The notes under the pieces were generated by a model that had not been told where the DNA came from, did no database searches, and saw only the letters and a list, made by a program, of their open reading frames with translations. From the NCBI RefSeq assembly GCF_008039565.1, contig NZ_VDUX01000001.1:648183-712182 (forward strand): a DNA stretch of 64,000 nucleotides. The letters run 5' to 3'. Positions within the stretch are counted from its first letter, which is position 1. Each line of letters begins with the position of its first letter. This DNA comes from Aeromicrobium terrae. GTDB taxonomy: Bacteria; Actinomycetota; Actinomycetes; Propionibacteriales; Nocardioidaceae. The translations under genes and the position numbers were made by a program. Below, piece by piece: positions 34,690-43,333 of the stretch.

Positions 34690-34880
34690 CGCTCGGTGGC
34701 CGGCAGCTCGAGCGTGGCGTGCACGGCCCGCCACACCGTCTTGGGCGTCTCGCCCGCGTCGAGCGCCTCGCGAGCGGTGCGGCCGCCGAGAAGCCGCATG
34801 ACGTGCGTGTCGGCCCAGACGGCCGCGTACCCCGGACCGAGGTGGCGCTCCATGCGCTCCCAGAGCTCGCTGTGCCGCAT
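34686..34880 (-). CDS. DUF3046 protein (Rv2738c-like)
   Basis: 64 residues: [15 protein letters not shown], then WADTHVMRLLGGRTAREALDAGE, the signature of DUF3046. In mycobacteria the homologue (Rv2738c) also lies beside recA. Function unknown; the short helical protein has no cofactor motif. Its ATG shares a base with the stop of the ClgR-like gene (TGATG), and its stop overlaps the start of the broken acetyltransferase gene. Confidence 0.88.
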   Translation of the reverse strand: MRHSELWERMERHLGPGYAAVWADTHVMRLLGGRTAREALDAGETPKTVWRAVHATLELPATER

Positions 34881-35173
34881 CAGGCGGCGCTGGCGGACAC
34901 GTCCGGGGTGATGGACGAGACGCTGGCCAGGTCCGTGGCCTCCTCGATGGCCAGCAGGGCGCTGACGTCGAGCAGGAGCTTCGAGAGCGGGACGTCCAGG
35001 GCGGCGGCGAGGGCCGCGAGCAGCTCGGAGCTGGGCTCCTTCTGGCCGCGCTCGACCTCGGAGATGTAGCCGAGGCTGACGCGGGCCCGGGCGGAGACGT
35101 CGCGCAGGGTCAGGCCCTGGGCGATCCGGCGGGCGCGGAGCACCTCACCGACCAGCTGTCGCATCGCGGTCAT
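34880..35173 (-). CDS. clgR: ClgR-like helix-turn-helix regulator
   Basis: 97 residues, one Xre-type helix-turn-helix ([48 protein letters not shown]). It has the length and position (downstream of pgsA and cinA) of ClgR, known in mycobacteria and corynebacteria to activate clp protease and stress genes. The C-terminus ends in SASAA, a small-residue end like the degron by which ClgR is itself degraded by Clp. GGAGGTGCTCG precedes the ATG. Confidence 0.8.
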   Translation of the reverse strand: MTAMRQLVGEVLRARRIAQGLTLRDVSARARVSLGYISEVERGQKEPSSELLAALAAALDVPLSKLLLDVSALLAIEEATDLASVSSITPDVSASAA

Positions 35174-35197
35174 CGAGCACCTCCGTCCATGCCAGTC

Positions 35198-35692
35198 TCA
35201 ACGACGGTCGTCCGTGGATTCTTCCCCCAGCCTAGCGACCAGGAGGGACAGCACGGCGTCGACGGTCTGCTCGCGGATCTCCAGGCGGCCTCCGGGCAGG
35301 TTCAGCTCCTCGGTGACGACGCCGCTGGGACCGGCCACGCCGATGTGGACACGGCCCACCGGCTTCCCCTCGCTCGGCTCGGGTCCGGCGTTGCCGGTGG
35401 TGGCGATGCCCCAGTCGGCACCCATCAGCTCGGCCACCCCGGTGGCCATCGCCGCGGCGACGTCGGCATGGACGGTGCCGACCCGCTCGATGAGGCCCTG
35501 GTCCACCCCCAGGACGTTCGACTTGGCGTCCGGCGCGTAGGCGACGACGCCGCCCATCAGCACCTCGGAGGCGCCGGGCACGTCGACGATCCGCGCGGTG
35601 ACCAGGCCGCCGGTGAGCGACTCGGCGACCGCCACCGTGCCGTCGATCGCCCGGAGCACCTCGACGACGTCGATGACGACGCCGGTGCTCAC
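35198..35692 (-). CDS. CinA C-terminal domain protein (nicotinamide-nucleotide amidase-type)
   Basis: 164 residues from GTG 35692. Contains only the C-terminal CinA domain: AVAESLTGGLVTARIVDVPGAS, GGVVAYAPDAKSNVLGV and GIATTGNAGPEPSEGKPVGRVHIGV. Stand-alone forms such as PncC deamidate nicotinamide mononucleotide for NAD recycling. Its start overlaps the pgsA stop (GTGA), and the same pair occurs in many actinobacteria. Confidence 0.88.
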   Translation of the reverse strand: MSTGVVIDVVEVLRAIDGTVAVAESLTGGLVTARIVDVPGASEVLMGGVVAYAPDAKSNVLGVDQGLIERVGTVHADVAAAMATGVAELMGADWGIATTGNAGPEPSEGKPVGRVHIGVAGPSGVVTEELNLPGGRLEIREQTVDAVLSLLVARLGEESTDDRR

Positions 35693-36288
35693 GCGGCCTT
35701 CTGCTCGGATCGGAGGCGTCGGGCGTCCTGCACGTACTGGACGGCGGTGACGAGCGTGACGGCGACCGCGGCGGCCATCGTGACGTGCGTGGCCCAGCGC
35801 AGGACGTCGCTGATCGTGTTGTCCCAGATCTCGAACGGGAGCACGTAGCCGCCGATCGCCAGCGCCTGAAGGGTGGTCTTGATGCGTCCGCCCTGGCTGG
35901 CCGGCATGACGCCGTACTTCTTGACCACGAAGCGCATGAGCGTGATGCCCCACTCGCGCACGAGCAGCACGATGACGACGGTCCAGAACAGCCAATTGTC
36001 GAAGATGATCGCCAGCCCGACGAACGCCATGCCGGTGAGGGCCTTGTCGGCGATGGGGTCGGCCAGCTTGCCGAAGTTGGTGACGAGGCCGCGACTGCGG
36101 GCGATGTCGCCGTCGATGCGGTCGGTGATCATCAGCAGGCCGAAGGCGACCCACGCCCAGACGCGGAACGAGACGTCGTCCCCGCCGTCGGTGAGGAGCA
36201 GCCAGCCGAACACCGGGACGCCCAGGATCCGCAGCACGGTCAGCGCGTTGGCGATGTTCAGGTTGCTGGGCGGCGCAGCCGTCTCCAT
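35689..36288 (-). CDS. pgsA: CDP-diacylglycerol-glycerol-3-phosphate phosphatidyltransferase
   Basis: 199 residues from ATG 36288 (AAGGGGCTCC upstream). The CDP-alcohol phosphotransferase motif DRIDGDIARSRG...FGKLADPIAD is intact with all conserved Asp residues. Five to six helices follow. It makes phosphatidylglycerophosphate in the membrane. Its position between ftsK and clgR matches mycobacterial pgsA3. Confidence 0.9.
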   Translation of the reverse strand: METAAPPSNLNIANALTVLRILGVPVFGWLLLTDGGDDVSFRVWAWVAFGLLMITDRIDGDIARSRGLVTNFGKLADPIADKALTGMAFVGLAIIFDNWLFWTVVIVLLVREWGITLMRFVVKKYGVMPASQGGRIKTTLQALAIGGYVLPFEIWDNTISDVLRWATHVTMAAAVAVTLVTAVQYVQDARRLRSEQKAA

Positions 36289-36329
36289 GGAGCCCCTTCG
36301 TGCCGAGCGGTCGTTGCTGAGCGGTCGAC

Positions 36330-36815
36330 TCAGTATGCGGCAGGCGGTCGACGGCTTGCCAGGGCGGCCTCGGCCTCGTCGACCGAGACGTTCGTGGACA
36401 GTCCCACCGGCGCGCTGTAGATGTGCAGGCCGTCCAGGCTGACGACCTTCACCCGCGGGTCGTGCCGTCCGGTCCGCGGCTCGACGACGATCTCGGCCAT
36501 CTCGTTCCACAGCAGCCCGATCCAGCTCTCGCGGTGACGCATGCGGACGCCGTGGTCGTCGGCCACGAACAGCGGCGTGCGGGAGTCCCTGACCCCGGGG
36601 AGGGTCAGCAGCCCGAGCCCGCCCAGCACCGCGACCGGGACCCAGAACAGCGGCTCGGACCGGTCGTACGCGAACCAGGCGAAGCCGAGGGCCAGCAGGA
36701 AGGCCGCGATGGTCAGCACGACGTACAGGCTCGTGCGCCTCAGGATCACGAACGGGGCGCGCTCGGTCACGGCGTCCGGGGGCGGGTCGTGCAGCATGCT
36801 CGTGGGTCCGTTCAT
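36330..36815 (-). CDS. membrane protein of unknown function, PH-like
   Basis: 161 residues. Two hydrophobic helices (about 27-50 and 57-75) are followed by a C-terminal soluble beta-rich part (GVRMRHRESWIGLLWNEMAEIVVEPRTGRHDPRVKVVSLDG) that looks like a bacterial PH-type domain. I do not recognise a named family. The ATG overlaps the ftsK stop, so it is translated with ftsK and pgsA. An envelope role near the division site is only a guess. Confidence 0.6.
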   Translation of the reverse strand: MNGPTSMLHDPPPDAVTERAPFVILRRTSLYVVLTIAAFLLALGFAWFAYDRSEPLFWVPVAVLGGLGLLTLPGVRDSRTPLFVADDHGVRMRHRESWIGLLWNEMAEIVVEPRTGRHDPRVKVVSLDGLHIYSAPVGLSTNVSVDEAEAALASRRPPAAY

Positions 36816-39265
36816 CCGGCGCTGATGCTGGCCAGGACGTCGTCGAGGTCGTCGGCGTTGATGAGCACGTCACGCGCCTTGGAGCCCTCGCTGGGCCCGA
36901 CGACGCCGCGGCTCTCCAGGATGTCCATCAGGCGCCCGGCCTTCGCGAAGCCGACCCGCAGCTTGCGCTGCAGCATCGACGTGGACCCGAACTGCGTGGT
37001 GACCACCAGCTCCACGGCCTGCAGCACGAGGTCCAGGTCGTCGCCGATGTCGTCATCCAGCTCCCGCTTGCTCGCCTGCGGGGCGGTGACGTCCTCGCGG
37101 TAGACCGGCTGCAGCTGGTCGCGGCAGTGCTTGACGATCTCCTTGATCTCCGCCTCGGTGATCCAGGCGCCCTGCATGCGCATCGCCTTGTTGGCGCCCA
37201 TCGGCAGGAACAACCCGTCACCCTGGCCGACGAGCTTCTCCGCGCCCGGCTGGTCGAGGATGACCCGGCTGTCGGTGATCGAGCTGGTGGCGAACGCCAG
37301 CCGGCTGGGCACGTTGGCCTTGATCAGGCCGGTGACGACGTCGACGCTCGGGCGCTGCGTGGCGAGCACGAGGTGGATGCCGGCCGCGCGCGCCAGCTGG
37401 GTGATGCGGACGATCGCGTCCTCGACGTCGCGGGGGGCGACCATCATCAGGTCGGCGAGCTCGTCGACGACGACGAGGAGGTACGGGTACGGCGCCAGCT
37501 GGCGCTCGCTGCCCGGCGGCACCTGCACGGTGCCGGCGCGGACGGCCTTGTTGAAGTCGTCGATGTGCCGGAAGCCGAAGGCCGACAGGTCGTCGTAGCG
37601 CATGTCCATCTCGCGCACGACCCACTGCAGGGCCTCGGCGGCCTTCTTCGGGTTGGTGATGATCGGCGTGATCAGGTGCGGGATGCCCTCGTAGGCAGTG
37701 AGCTCGACGCGCTTGGGGTCGACCATGATCATGCGGACTTCGTCGGGCGTGGAGCGCATGAGGATCGAGCCGATCATCGAGTTCACGAAGCTCGACTTGC
37801 CCGAGCCGGTGGCGCCCGCGACGAGCAGGTGCGGCATCTTCGCGAGGTTCGCGACGACGAAGCCGCCCTCGACGTCCTTGCCGAGACCGATCACCATCGG
37901 GTGGTGGTCGCTGCGGGCCTTCTGCGACCGCAGGACGTCGCCGAGGCTCACCATCTCCTTGTCGACGTTGGGGATCTCCACGCCGATCGCGGACTTGCCG
38001 GGGATCGGGCTGAGGATGCGCACCTCGTTCGACGCCACCGCGTACGCGATGTTCTTGCTGAGGGCGGTGACCTTCTCGACCTTGACGGCAGGACCGAGCT
38101 CCACCTCGTACCGCGTGACCGTGGGGCCGCGGGTGTAGCCGGTGACCTGGGCGTCGATCTGGAACTGCTCGAGGACCTCGGTCAGGCGCTCGACGACCTC
38201 GTCGGACGCGGCGGAACGGGCCTTGTGCGGACTGCCCTCGCGCAGCACGGTGCTGTCGGGCAGCGAGTAGACGACGTCGCCGGACAGCGCGAGCTGCTCG
38301 GCGCGGGTGGGCAGCGGCTCGAGCGGCGGCTGCGGGACGGACTCGGTGTCCTCGGTGTCGGTGGCGTCCTCGACCGGGGCGGGACGCTTGGGCTTGACCG
38401 GGACCTGGCGGTCGTCGTCGGGGCCGTCGACCAGCGGGTTCTCGTACGGCTCGTCCGTGTGCACGGTGCGCGGATGACGCTTGCGCTCCGGCGCGGCCGG
38501 CTTCTCCTCGGCGGTGCGGCCGAGCGCCTTGTCGCGGAGGCCGCGGACGCGCTCGGGCACGGCGTGCAATGGCGTGCTGGTGACGACCAGGAGGCCGAAC
38601 ACGACGACGAGCCCGAGCAGCGGCGCGACCGCGTAGGGGCTCTTCAGCAGGTCGACCAGGATGGCCGAGAACAGGAAGCCGATCGCTCCCCCGGCCTCAC
38701 GGACCGCGTCCATGTCGTCGGGACGCGGGACGCCGTGCGACAGGTGCACGAGGCCCAGCACGCCGCCACAGATGGCGGCCCAGCCGATGACCTGGCGACC
38801 GGCGGGACCGTTGCGGTCCGGGTGGCGCAGCGTCCGCCAGGCGACGACGACCAGCAGGATCGGGACGGCCCAGGCCAGCAGGCCGACGCTGCCCGTGGTG
38901 GCGGTGCGGATGCCGTCGCCGACGGCGCCCGGGATCTGCCACCACACCGAGGCCGCGACCACGATGGCCAGGCCGAGGATGCCGAACCCGACGCCGTCAC
39001 GGCGCGCCTCGGGATCCAGGTCGGACGCCGAGTGGCCGATGCTGCGGGCGACCGCGCCGGTCATCCCGGCGAGGCCGAGCCAGATGGCGCGCAGCAGCCC
39101 GGCGAGACCGCCGAGTACCGTCGCGACCGGGCCCGGCCCGGAGCGGGCCGGCCGTCGTCTGGGCGCAGGTCGCCGTTGGGCAGGACGTTTGCGGGCGGCA
39201 GGCTTCTTGCGGGCCTGGCTGCCGGACGGCCGCTTGCGCGGCGGGGAAGACGTACGGGTCGCCAT
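36812..39265 (-). CDS. ftsK: DNA translocase FtsK/SpoIIIE
   Basis: 817 residues from ATG 39265. A very basic N-terminus (KRPSGSQARKKPAARKRPAQRRP) is followed by four to five transmembrane helices, a Pro/Glu linker and the RecA-like motor: Walker A AGATGSGKSS and Walker B YLLVVVDELADLMM. The C-terminal gamma winged helix (ELVVTTQFGSTSMLQRKLRVGFAKAGRLMDILESRGVVGP) reads KOPS-type sequences. It moves chromosome ends through the septum. TAGGCT six bases before the ATG suggests a leaderless mRNA; an upstream TTG is less likely. Confidence 0.96.
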   Translation of the reverse strand: MATRTSSPPRKRPSGSQARKKPAARKRPAQRRPAPRRRPARSGPGPVATVLGGLAGLLRAIWLGLAGMTGAVARSIGHSASDLDPEARRDGVGFGILGLAIVVAASVWWQIPGAVGDGIRTATTGSVGLLAWAVPILLVVVAWRTLRHPDRNGPAGRQVIGWAAICGGVLGLVHLSHGVPRPDDMDAVREAGGAIGFLFSAILVDLLKSPYAVAPLLGLVVVFGLLVVTSTPLHAVPERVRGLRDKALGRTAEEKPAAPERKRHPRTVHTDEPYENPLVDGPDDDRQVPVKPKRPAPVEDATDTEDTESVPQPPLEPLPTRAEQLALSGDVVYSLPDSTVLREGSPHKARSAASDEVVERLTEVLEQFQIDAQVTGYTRGPTVTRYEVELGPAVKVEKVTALSKNIAYAVASNEVRILSPIPGKSAIGVEIPNVDKEMVSLGDVLRSQKARSDHHPMVIGLGKDVEGGFVVANLAKMPHLLVAGATGSGKSSFVNSMIGSILMRSTPDEVRMIMVDPKRVELTAYEGIPHLITPIITNPKKAAEALQWVVREMDMRYDDLSAFGFRHIDDFNKAVRAGTVQVPPGSERQLAPYPYLLVVVDELADLMMVAPRDVEDAIVRITQLARAAGIHLVLATQRPSVDVVTGLIKANVPSRLAFATSSITDSRVILDQPGAEKLVGQGDGLFLPMGANKAMRMQGAWITEAEIKEIVKHCRDQLQPVYREDVTAPQASKRELDDDIGDDLDLVLQAVELVVTTQFGSTSMLQRKLRVGFAKAGRLMDILESRGVVGPSEGSKARDVLINADDLDDVLASISAG

Positions 39266-39314
39266 GCGCAAAGCCTAAAGGGAAAGTCGAGACTTGCCCG
39301 TCTCCCACGCCCGT

Positions 39315-39408
39315 GGAGGTTTACCCAGTTCAGTGGGGAAACCAGCACTCCTCGGGGCAAATTTGCCTGGAGGAGTGAAGGTTTCCCCGCTGAACCGGGT
39401 AAACCGCC
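39315..39408. repeat. 94-bp imperfect palindrome (family B, copy 1)
   Basis: The outer arms GGTTTACCCAGTTCAGTGGG / CCCGCTGAACCGGGTAAACC pair with two mismatches. An inner stem CACTCCTC / GAGGAGTG encloses GCAAATTTGC. It ends exactly at the stop codon region of the minus-strand chelatase-like gene. Arms and centre are shared with the element at 47465-47552. Confidence 0.8.
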
Positions 39409-40109
39409 TATCTCAGCGACGGGACCCCGACGCCGAGGGCCTGGTGGAACCGGCTCACGACGAGGCTCACGACCCGCGGGTCCGGGACTCCCCCGCCGAT
39501 CAGCGGCTCGGTGACGAGGTCACCGCCGACGTGCCGGAACATCTCCGCCGACCGCCCGGGGGTCAGCACGTAGGACGCCACCACGACGCGGCGGCCGTAG
39601 GCGCGCGCGATGTCGACCGCGTCGGTGAGCGGCGTGTCGCGGCCGCCGACGGAGCCGATGTGCACCGGTCCGCCCCAGACCGCGCTGACCAGCTGCGCGG
39701 CCCGCGAGTAGCCGGCGATCGTCGCGTCGTCGTGCGACCCGGCCACCCCGAGCACGATCGAGTCACCCTTGCGCGCCCCGGCCTCCACGAGCCGCTGCAC
39801 GCACACCTCGGCCAGCGCCCAGTCCGGACCGAGGGCTCTCGCGACCACCAGCGTCGGGTCGTTGCGGGCGGCGATGGAGAGCGCCGCGCCGACGTCGCCA
39901 CCCTCGGTGAGCGTCAACGGCACGGCGACCCGGACGGGCGGACCGGCGGAGTCCGACGCCAGCAGGTCCGCCGGGACGTCGCGCACGTCCAGCGACGGGG
40001 CGTCCCGGCGCACGGCGCCGACCAGCATGCGCAGCGCCAGGCGCTCGGTGGCGTCGGACCGGGCCGAGGAGCAGGCGAGCAGGGCCTCGCTCGGAGAACG
40101 CATGGTCAC
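39408..40109 (-). CDS. sirohydrochlorin chelatase-like (CbiX/SirB) protein
   Basis: 233 residues if started at GTG 40109 (GGGAGGT six bases upstream; ATG 40103 and GTG 40112 also possible). It has a two-lobed CbiX/SirB fold: LLACSSARSDATERLALRML at the N-terminus, PLTLTEGGDVGAAL, LGVAGSHDDATIAGYSRAAQLV and VVVASYVLTPGRSAEMF. The N-terminal metal-binding His usual in this family (AHGSR or CAHGT) is replaced by Ser, so catalysis as a ferrochelatase or cobaltochelatase is doubtful. No siroheme or cobalamin gene is adjacent. Confidence 0.65.
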   Translation of the reverse strand: MTMRSPSEALLACSSARSDATERLALRMLVGAVRRDAPSLDVRDVPADLLASDSAGPPVRVAVPLTLTEGGDVGAALSIAARNDPTLVVARALGPDWALAEVCVQRLVEAGARKGDSIVLGVAGSHDDATIAGYSRAAQLVSAVWGGPVHIGSVGGRDTPLTDAVDIARAYGRRVVVASYVLTPGRSAEMFRHVGGDLVTEPLIGGGVPDPRVVSLVVSRFHQALGVGVPSLR

Positions 40110-40112
40110 CAC

Positions 40113-40220
40113 CGCACCTCCCCCGGGGACCGGCCGGCCGTGGTGGGTCGTGCGTGACGCCCACGCACGGCCGGGTCGGTCGCTCCGCGTGGTCCGGCCC
40201 CGTTGCCGGACGTCTGCGAC
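40113..40220 (-). promoter_or_regulatory. structured 5' leader of the chelatase-like gene
   Basis: Minus-strand RNA here can form a 9-bp stem CCGGCCGTG (40134-40142) with CACGGCCGG (40166-40174), or alternatively the inner hairpin CGTGCGTG (40149-40156) with CACGCACG (40162-40169). A CCCC/GGGG pairing next to the start would hide the ribosome site. A TAGCGT hexamer near 40220-40225 could be its -10. I do not recognise a known riboswitch. Confidence 0.4.
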
Positions 40221-40282
40221 GCTAGCCAGCGCAGGTTTCCTGCGGGCCGCGGCGACGTTTCCGGCTGGTGAACTCCCGGGAA

Positions 40283-41953
40283 TCAGGCCTCGAGGACGAT
40301 CGGGATGATCATCGGGCGGCGGCGCAGCTTGCGGCCGGCGAACGACCCGACGGTGCGCCGCATGACCTGCTGCAGCTGCGCGGTGTCGTGGGTGCCCTCG
40401 GCGAGCGCCTCCTCCACGGCGGACACCAGGCGCGGCTGCACCTCGTCGAAGACGGCGTCGTCCTCGGCCAGGCCACGCGCGTGGATCTCCGGGCCCGACA
40501 CGATCTTCCCGGTGGTGGAGTCGACGACGACGATCACCGAGATGAAGCCCTCGTCGCCGAGGATGCGGCGGTCCTTGAGCTCGGTCTCGGTGAGGTCGCC
40601 GACCGACGACCCGTCGACGTAGACGTAGCCGCACTCGACGGCGCCCGCGATCGAGGCGTGGCCGTCGACGAGGTCGATGGCGAAGCCGTCCTCGGCGAGC
40701 AGCACTGTGGGCACGCCGGTCTGGCGGGCCAGCGCGCCGTTCGCGTGCAGGTGCCGGATCTCGCCGTGCACCGGCAGGACGTTGGTGGGCTTGACGATGT
40801 TGTACGCGTAGAGGAGCTCGCCGGCCGAGGCGTGGCCGGAGACGTGCACGAGCGCGTTGCCCTTGTGCACGACGTGCGCGCCGAGCCGGGTGAGCCCGTC
40901 GATGACGCGGTAGACGGCATTCTCGTTGCCGGGGATCAGCGACGACGCGAGCAGCACGGTGTCGCCGGGCTCGATGCTGACCTGCGGATGGCTGTTGTTG
41001 GCGATGCGCGAGAGCGCCGCCATGGGCTCGCCCTGCGAGCCGGTCGACATCAGCACCATGCGCTCCGGCGGCGCGGCGTCGATCTTGTCGACGACGACGC
41101 CGTCGGGGACGTTCAGGTAGCCGAGCTCACGGGCGATCTGCATGTTCCGCACCATCGAGCGGCCGACGTACGCGACCTTGCGGCCGTGGCGGGCGGCGGC
41201 GTCGAGGACCTGCTGGACGCGGTGCACGTGCGACGCGAACGACGCCACGATGATGCGCTGCTCGCTGCGCGCGAAGACGGCGTCGATGGCGGGCGTGATG
41301 TTGCGTTCCGGCGTGGTGAAGCCGGGGACGTCGGCGTTCGTGGAGTCGGTGAGGAAGAGGTCGACGCCGGCCTCGCCCAGGCGTGCGAACGCCCGCAGGT
41401 CGGTGATCCGGCCGTCGAGCGGCAGCTGGTCCATCTTGAAGTCGCCGGTGTGCAGCGCGACGCCGGCCGGCGTCTTGATCGCGACGGCCAGCGCGTCCGG
41501 GATGGAGTGGTTGACCGCCACGAACTCGAGGCTGAACGGCCCCAGCTCCAGCGTGTCGTTCTCGCTGACGACGTGCCGCGGCACCTCCTTGAGGCGGTGC
41601 TCCTTGAGCTTCGGGTCGACCAGGGCGAGCGTCAGCTTGGAGCCGACGACCGGGATGTCGGCACGCTCGCGCAGCAGGTACGGCACACCGCCGATGTGGT
41701 CCTCGTGGCCGTGCGTGAGCACGATGCCGACGACGTCCTCGAGCCGGTGCCGGATGGGTCCGAAGTCCGGGAGGATCAGGTCGACGCCGGGGTGGTGCTC
41801 CTCCGGGAACAGGACCCCGCAGTCGACGACGAGCAGCTTGCCGCCGAACTCGAAGACCGTCATGTTGCGGCCGATCTCGCCCAGGCCGCCGAGCGGGATG
41901 ACGCGCAGCGCCCCCGGCGCGAGCGCAGGGGGCGGCGGCAGCTCCAGGTGCAT
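40283..41953 (-). CDS. rnj: ribonuclease J
   Basis: 556 residues from ATG 41953; a TTG three codons earlier is possible, but MHLELPPPPAL aligns with mycobacterial RNase J. Metallo-beta-lactamase motif HGHEDH, beta-CASP domain (DSTNADVPG, FASHVHRVQQ, GTQGEP-like STGSQGEP, HVSGHASAGE) and a C-terminal domain are complete. It has 5'-3' exo- and endoribonuclease activity for rRNA and mRNA maturation. It follows dapA on the same strand with a 16-base gap, as in mycobacteria. A small hairpin at 40230-40244 (CGCAGG-TTT-CCTGCG) follows the gene. Confidence 0.95.
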   Translation of the reverse strand: MHLELPPPPALAPGALRVIPLGGLGEIGRNMTVFEFGGKLLVVDCGVLFPEEHHPGVDLILPDFGPIRHRLEDVVGIVLTHGHEDHIGGVPYLLRERADIPVVGSKLTLALVDPKLKEHRLKEVPRHVVSENDTLELGPFSLEFVAVNHSIPDALAVAIKTPAGVALHTGDFKMDQLPLDGRITDLRAFARLGEAGVDLFLTDSTNADVPGFTTPERNITPAIDAVFARSEQRIIVASFASHVHRVQQVLDAAARHGRKVAYVGRSMVRNMQIARELGYLNVPDGVVVDKIDAAPPERMVLMSTGSQGEPMAALSRIANNSHPQVSIEPGDTVLLASSLIPGNENAVYRVIDGLTRLGAHVVHKGNALVHVSGHASAGELLYAYNIVKPTNVLPVHGEIRHLHANGALARQTGVPTVLLAEDGFAIDLVDGHASIAGAVECGYVYVDGSSVGDLTETELKDRRILGDEGFISVIVVVDSTTGKIVSGPEIHARGLAEDDAVFDEVQPRLVSAVEEALAEGTHDTAQLQQVMRRTVGSFAGRKLRRRPMIIPIVLEA

Positions 41954-41969
41954 GTGGCTCAAGGGGACC

Positions 41970-42884
41970 TCAGCTCTCGAGAAGACCCGACGCCACCAGG
42001 CCGTCGCGCACGATGGCGACCTCCTCCTCGGTGGCTTCGGGCAGGGGGGCGCGGACGGTGCGGTGCTCGAGCACGCCGAGCAGCTGCAGCGCCACCTTCG
42101 CGGTGATCGCGCCCTGGGTGTGGGTCATCATGGCCCGCACGGCGGGCAGCAGACGGTCGTTGATGGCGCGGGCCGTGGCGAGGTCGCCGGCGTCGACGGC
42201 CTGCACCATGTCGCGGTAGTCGCCGGCCGCGGCGTGCGAGACGACGCTGACCATGCCGGCGGCGCCGATCGCCAGCCAGCCCAGGTTGAGGGCGTCGTCG
42301 CCGGAGTAGAAGCGGATGCCCGTCTCGCGCATCAGCCAGGCGCCCCGCTCGAGGTCGCCGACGGCGTCCTTGACCGCCACGACCAGCGGGTTGCGGGTCA
42401 GCTCTGTATACGTGGGCTCGGCGATCTCGACGCCCGTGCGCCCGGGGATGTCGTACAGGATGATCGGGACGTCCTCGCCGGCCCGGGCGATCTCCTCGAC
42501 GTGCAGGACGATGCCCGACTGCGGCGGCTTGGAGTAGTACGGGGTGACGACGAGCAGGCCGTGCGCGCCGGCCTTGCGGGCCTGCTGGGCGAGCTCGACG
42601 CTGTGGTGCGTGTCGTTGGTGCCCACGCCGGCCACGACCGTGGCGCGGTCGCCGACGGCCTCGACGACGGCCGACAGCAGCCGGCCGTCCTCGGCGATGC
42701 TGGTGGTGGGCGACTCCCCCGTGGTGCCGCTGACGACCAGTCCGTCGTTCCCCTGGTCGACCAGATAGGTGGCCACGCGCTGCGCGGCGTCGAGGTCGAG
42801 CTCGCCGTCGGGCGTGAACGGCGTGGCCATGGCGGTCAGCACCCGTCCGAACGGCGCGGCCTCGGTGGCCAGGGGTGAGGTCAT
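41970..42884 (-). CDS. dapA: 4-hydroxy-tetrahydrodipicolinate synthase
   Basis: 304 residues. Condenses pyruvate with aspartate semialdehyde in lysine/diaminopimelate synthesis. GTTGESPT, Tyr in YDIPGRTG and the Schiff-base Lys in VVAVKDAVG are present. TAACCT six bases before the ATG suggests a leaderless mRNA. It probably heads an operon with RNase J. Confidence 0.96.
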   Translation of the reverse strand: MTSPLATEAAPFGRVLTAMATPFTPDGELDLDAAQRVATYLVDQGNDGLVVSGTTGESPTTSIAEDGRLLSAVVEAVGDRATVVAGVGTNDTHHSVELAQQARKAGAHGLLVVTPYYSKPPQSGIVLHVEEIARAGEDVPIILYDIPGRTGVEIAEPTYTELTRNPLVVAVKDAVGDLERGAWLMRETGIRFYSGDDALNLGWLAIGAAGMVSVVSHAAAGDYRDMVQAVDAGDLATARAINDRLLPAVRAMMTHTQGAITAKVALQLLGVLEHRTVRAPLPEATEEEVAIVRDGLVASGLLES

Positions 42885-43015
42885 GGGTCGAGGTTACCGC
42901 GCGGAGGACGTCCTGCGTTTCTCGGACAGGCCGGTCCGAGAGTGCCAGCATCGAAGGGAACGATGCTTCAGGCAACCGGTTCACCCCGGGCCGGTTGGGA
43001 ACGGCAGGGATCTCC

Positions 43016-43288
43016 ATGAACACACGACTCACGACCAGCATCACCGCTGCAGCGGCCGGCCTCGGGCTCGCCGCCTTCCCTTTCACCTCAGCCGTGGCGG
43101 GCCCCGCACCGAAGGCGACGGGCGGCGTCGCCTGGAGCACGGCTCTCGACTACCCGGCCACAGCCGACTTCGTGGCGATGGGCACCAGTCCGGTGCGCGG
43201 CTCGATCACCTGTGACCCGGGCTCGCTGCCGCAGGCACTGATGACGGCGAACCAGCAGCTCACGGGCGGCAACCTCGTCGTGCACTGA
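43016..43288 (+). CDS. short secreted protein, possibly a truncated beta-helix protein
   Basis: 90 residues from ATG 43016. Signal peptide (TTSITAAAAGLGLAAFPFTSAVAG). The mature 65 residues end in CDPGSLPQALMTANQQLTGG, then LVVH and the stop. That segment resembles the opening of right-handed beta-helix proteins (GSLRxAIxxAN...G), which normally continue for hundreds of residues. It may be a remnant or a small independent protein. A 7-bp dyad AGCATCG/CGATGCT (42947-42967) lies upstream. Confidence 0.55.
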   Translation: MNTRLTTSITAAAAGLGLAAFPFTSAVAGPAPKATGGVAWSTALDYPATADFVAMGTSPVRGSITCDPGSLPQALMTANQQLTGGNLVVH

Positions 43289-43333
43289 CGGACCGCCGAC
43301 ACGCCGCGACCCCCCACCCGGCACCATGGCGGC

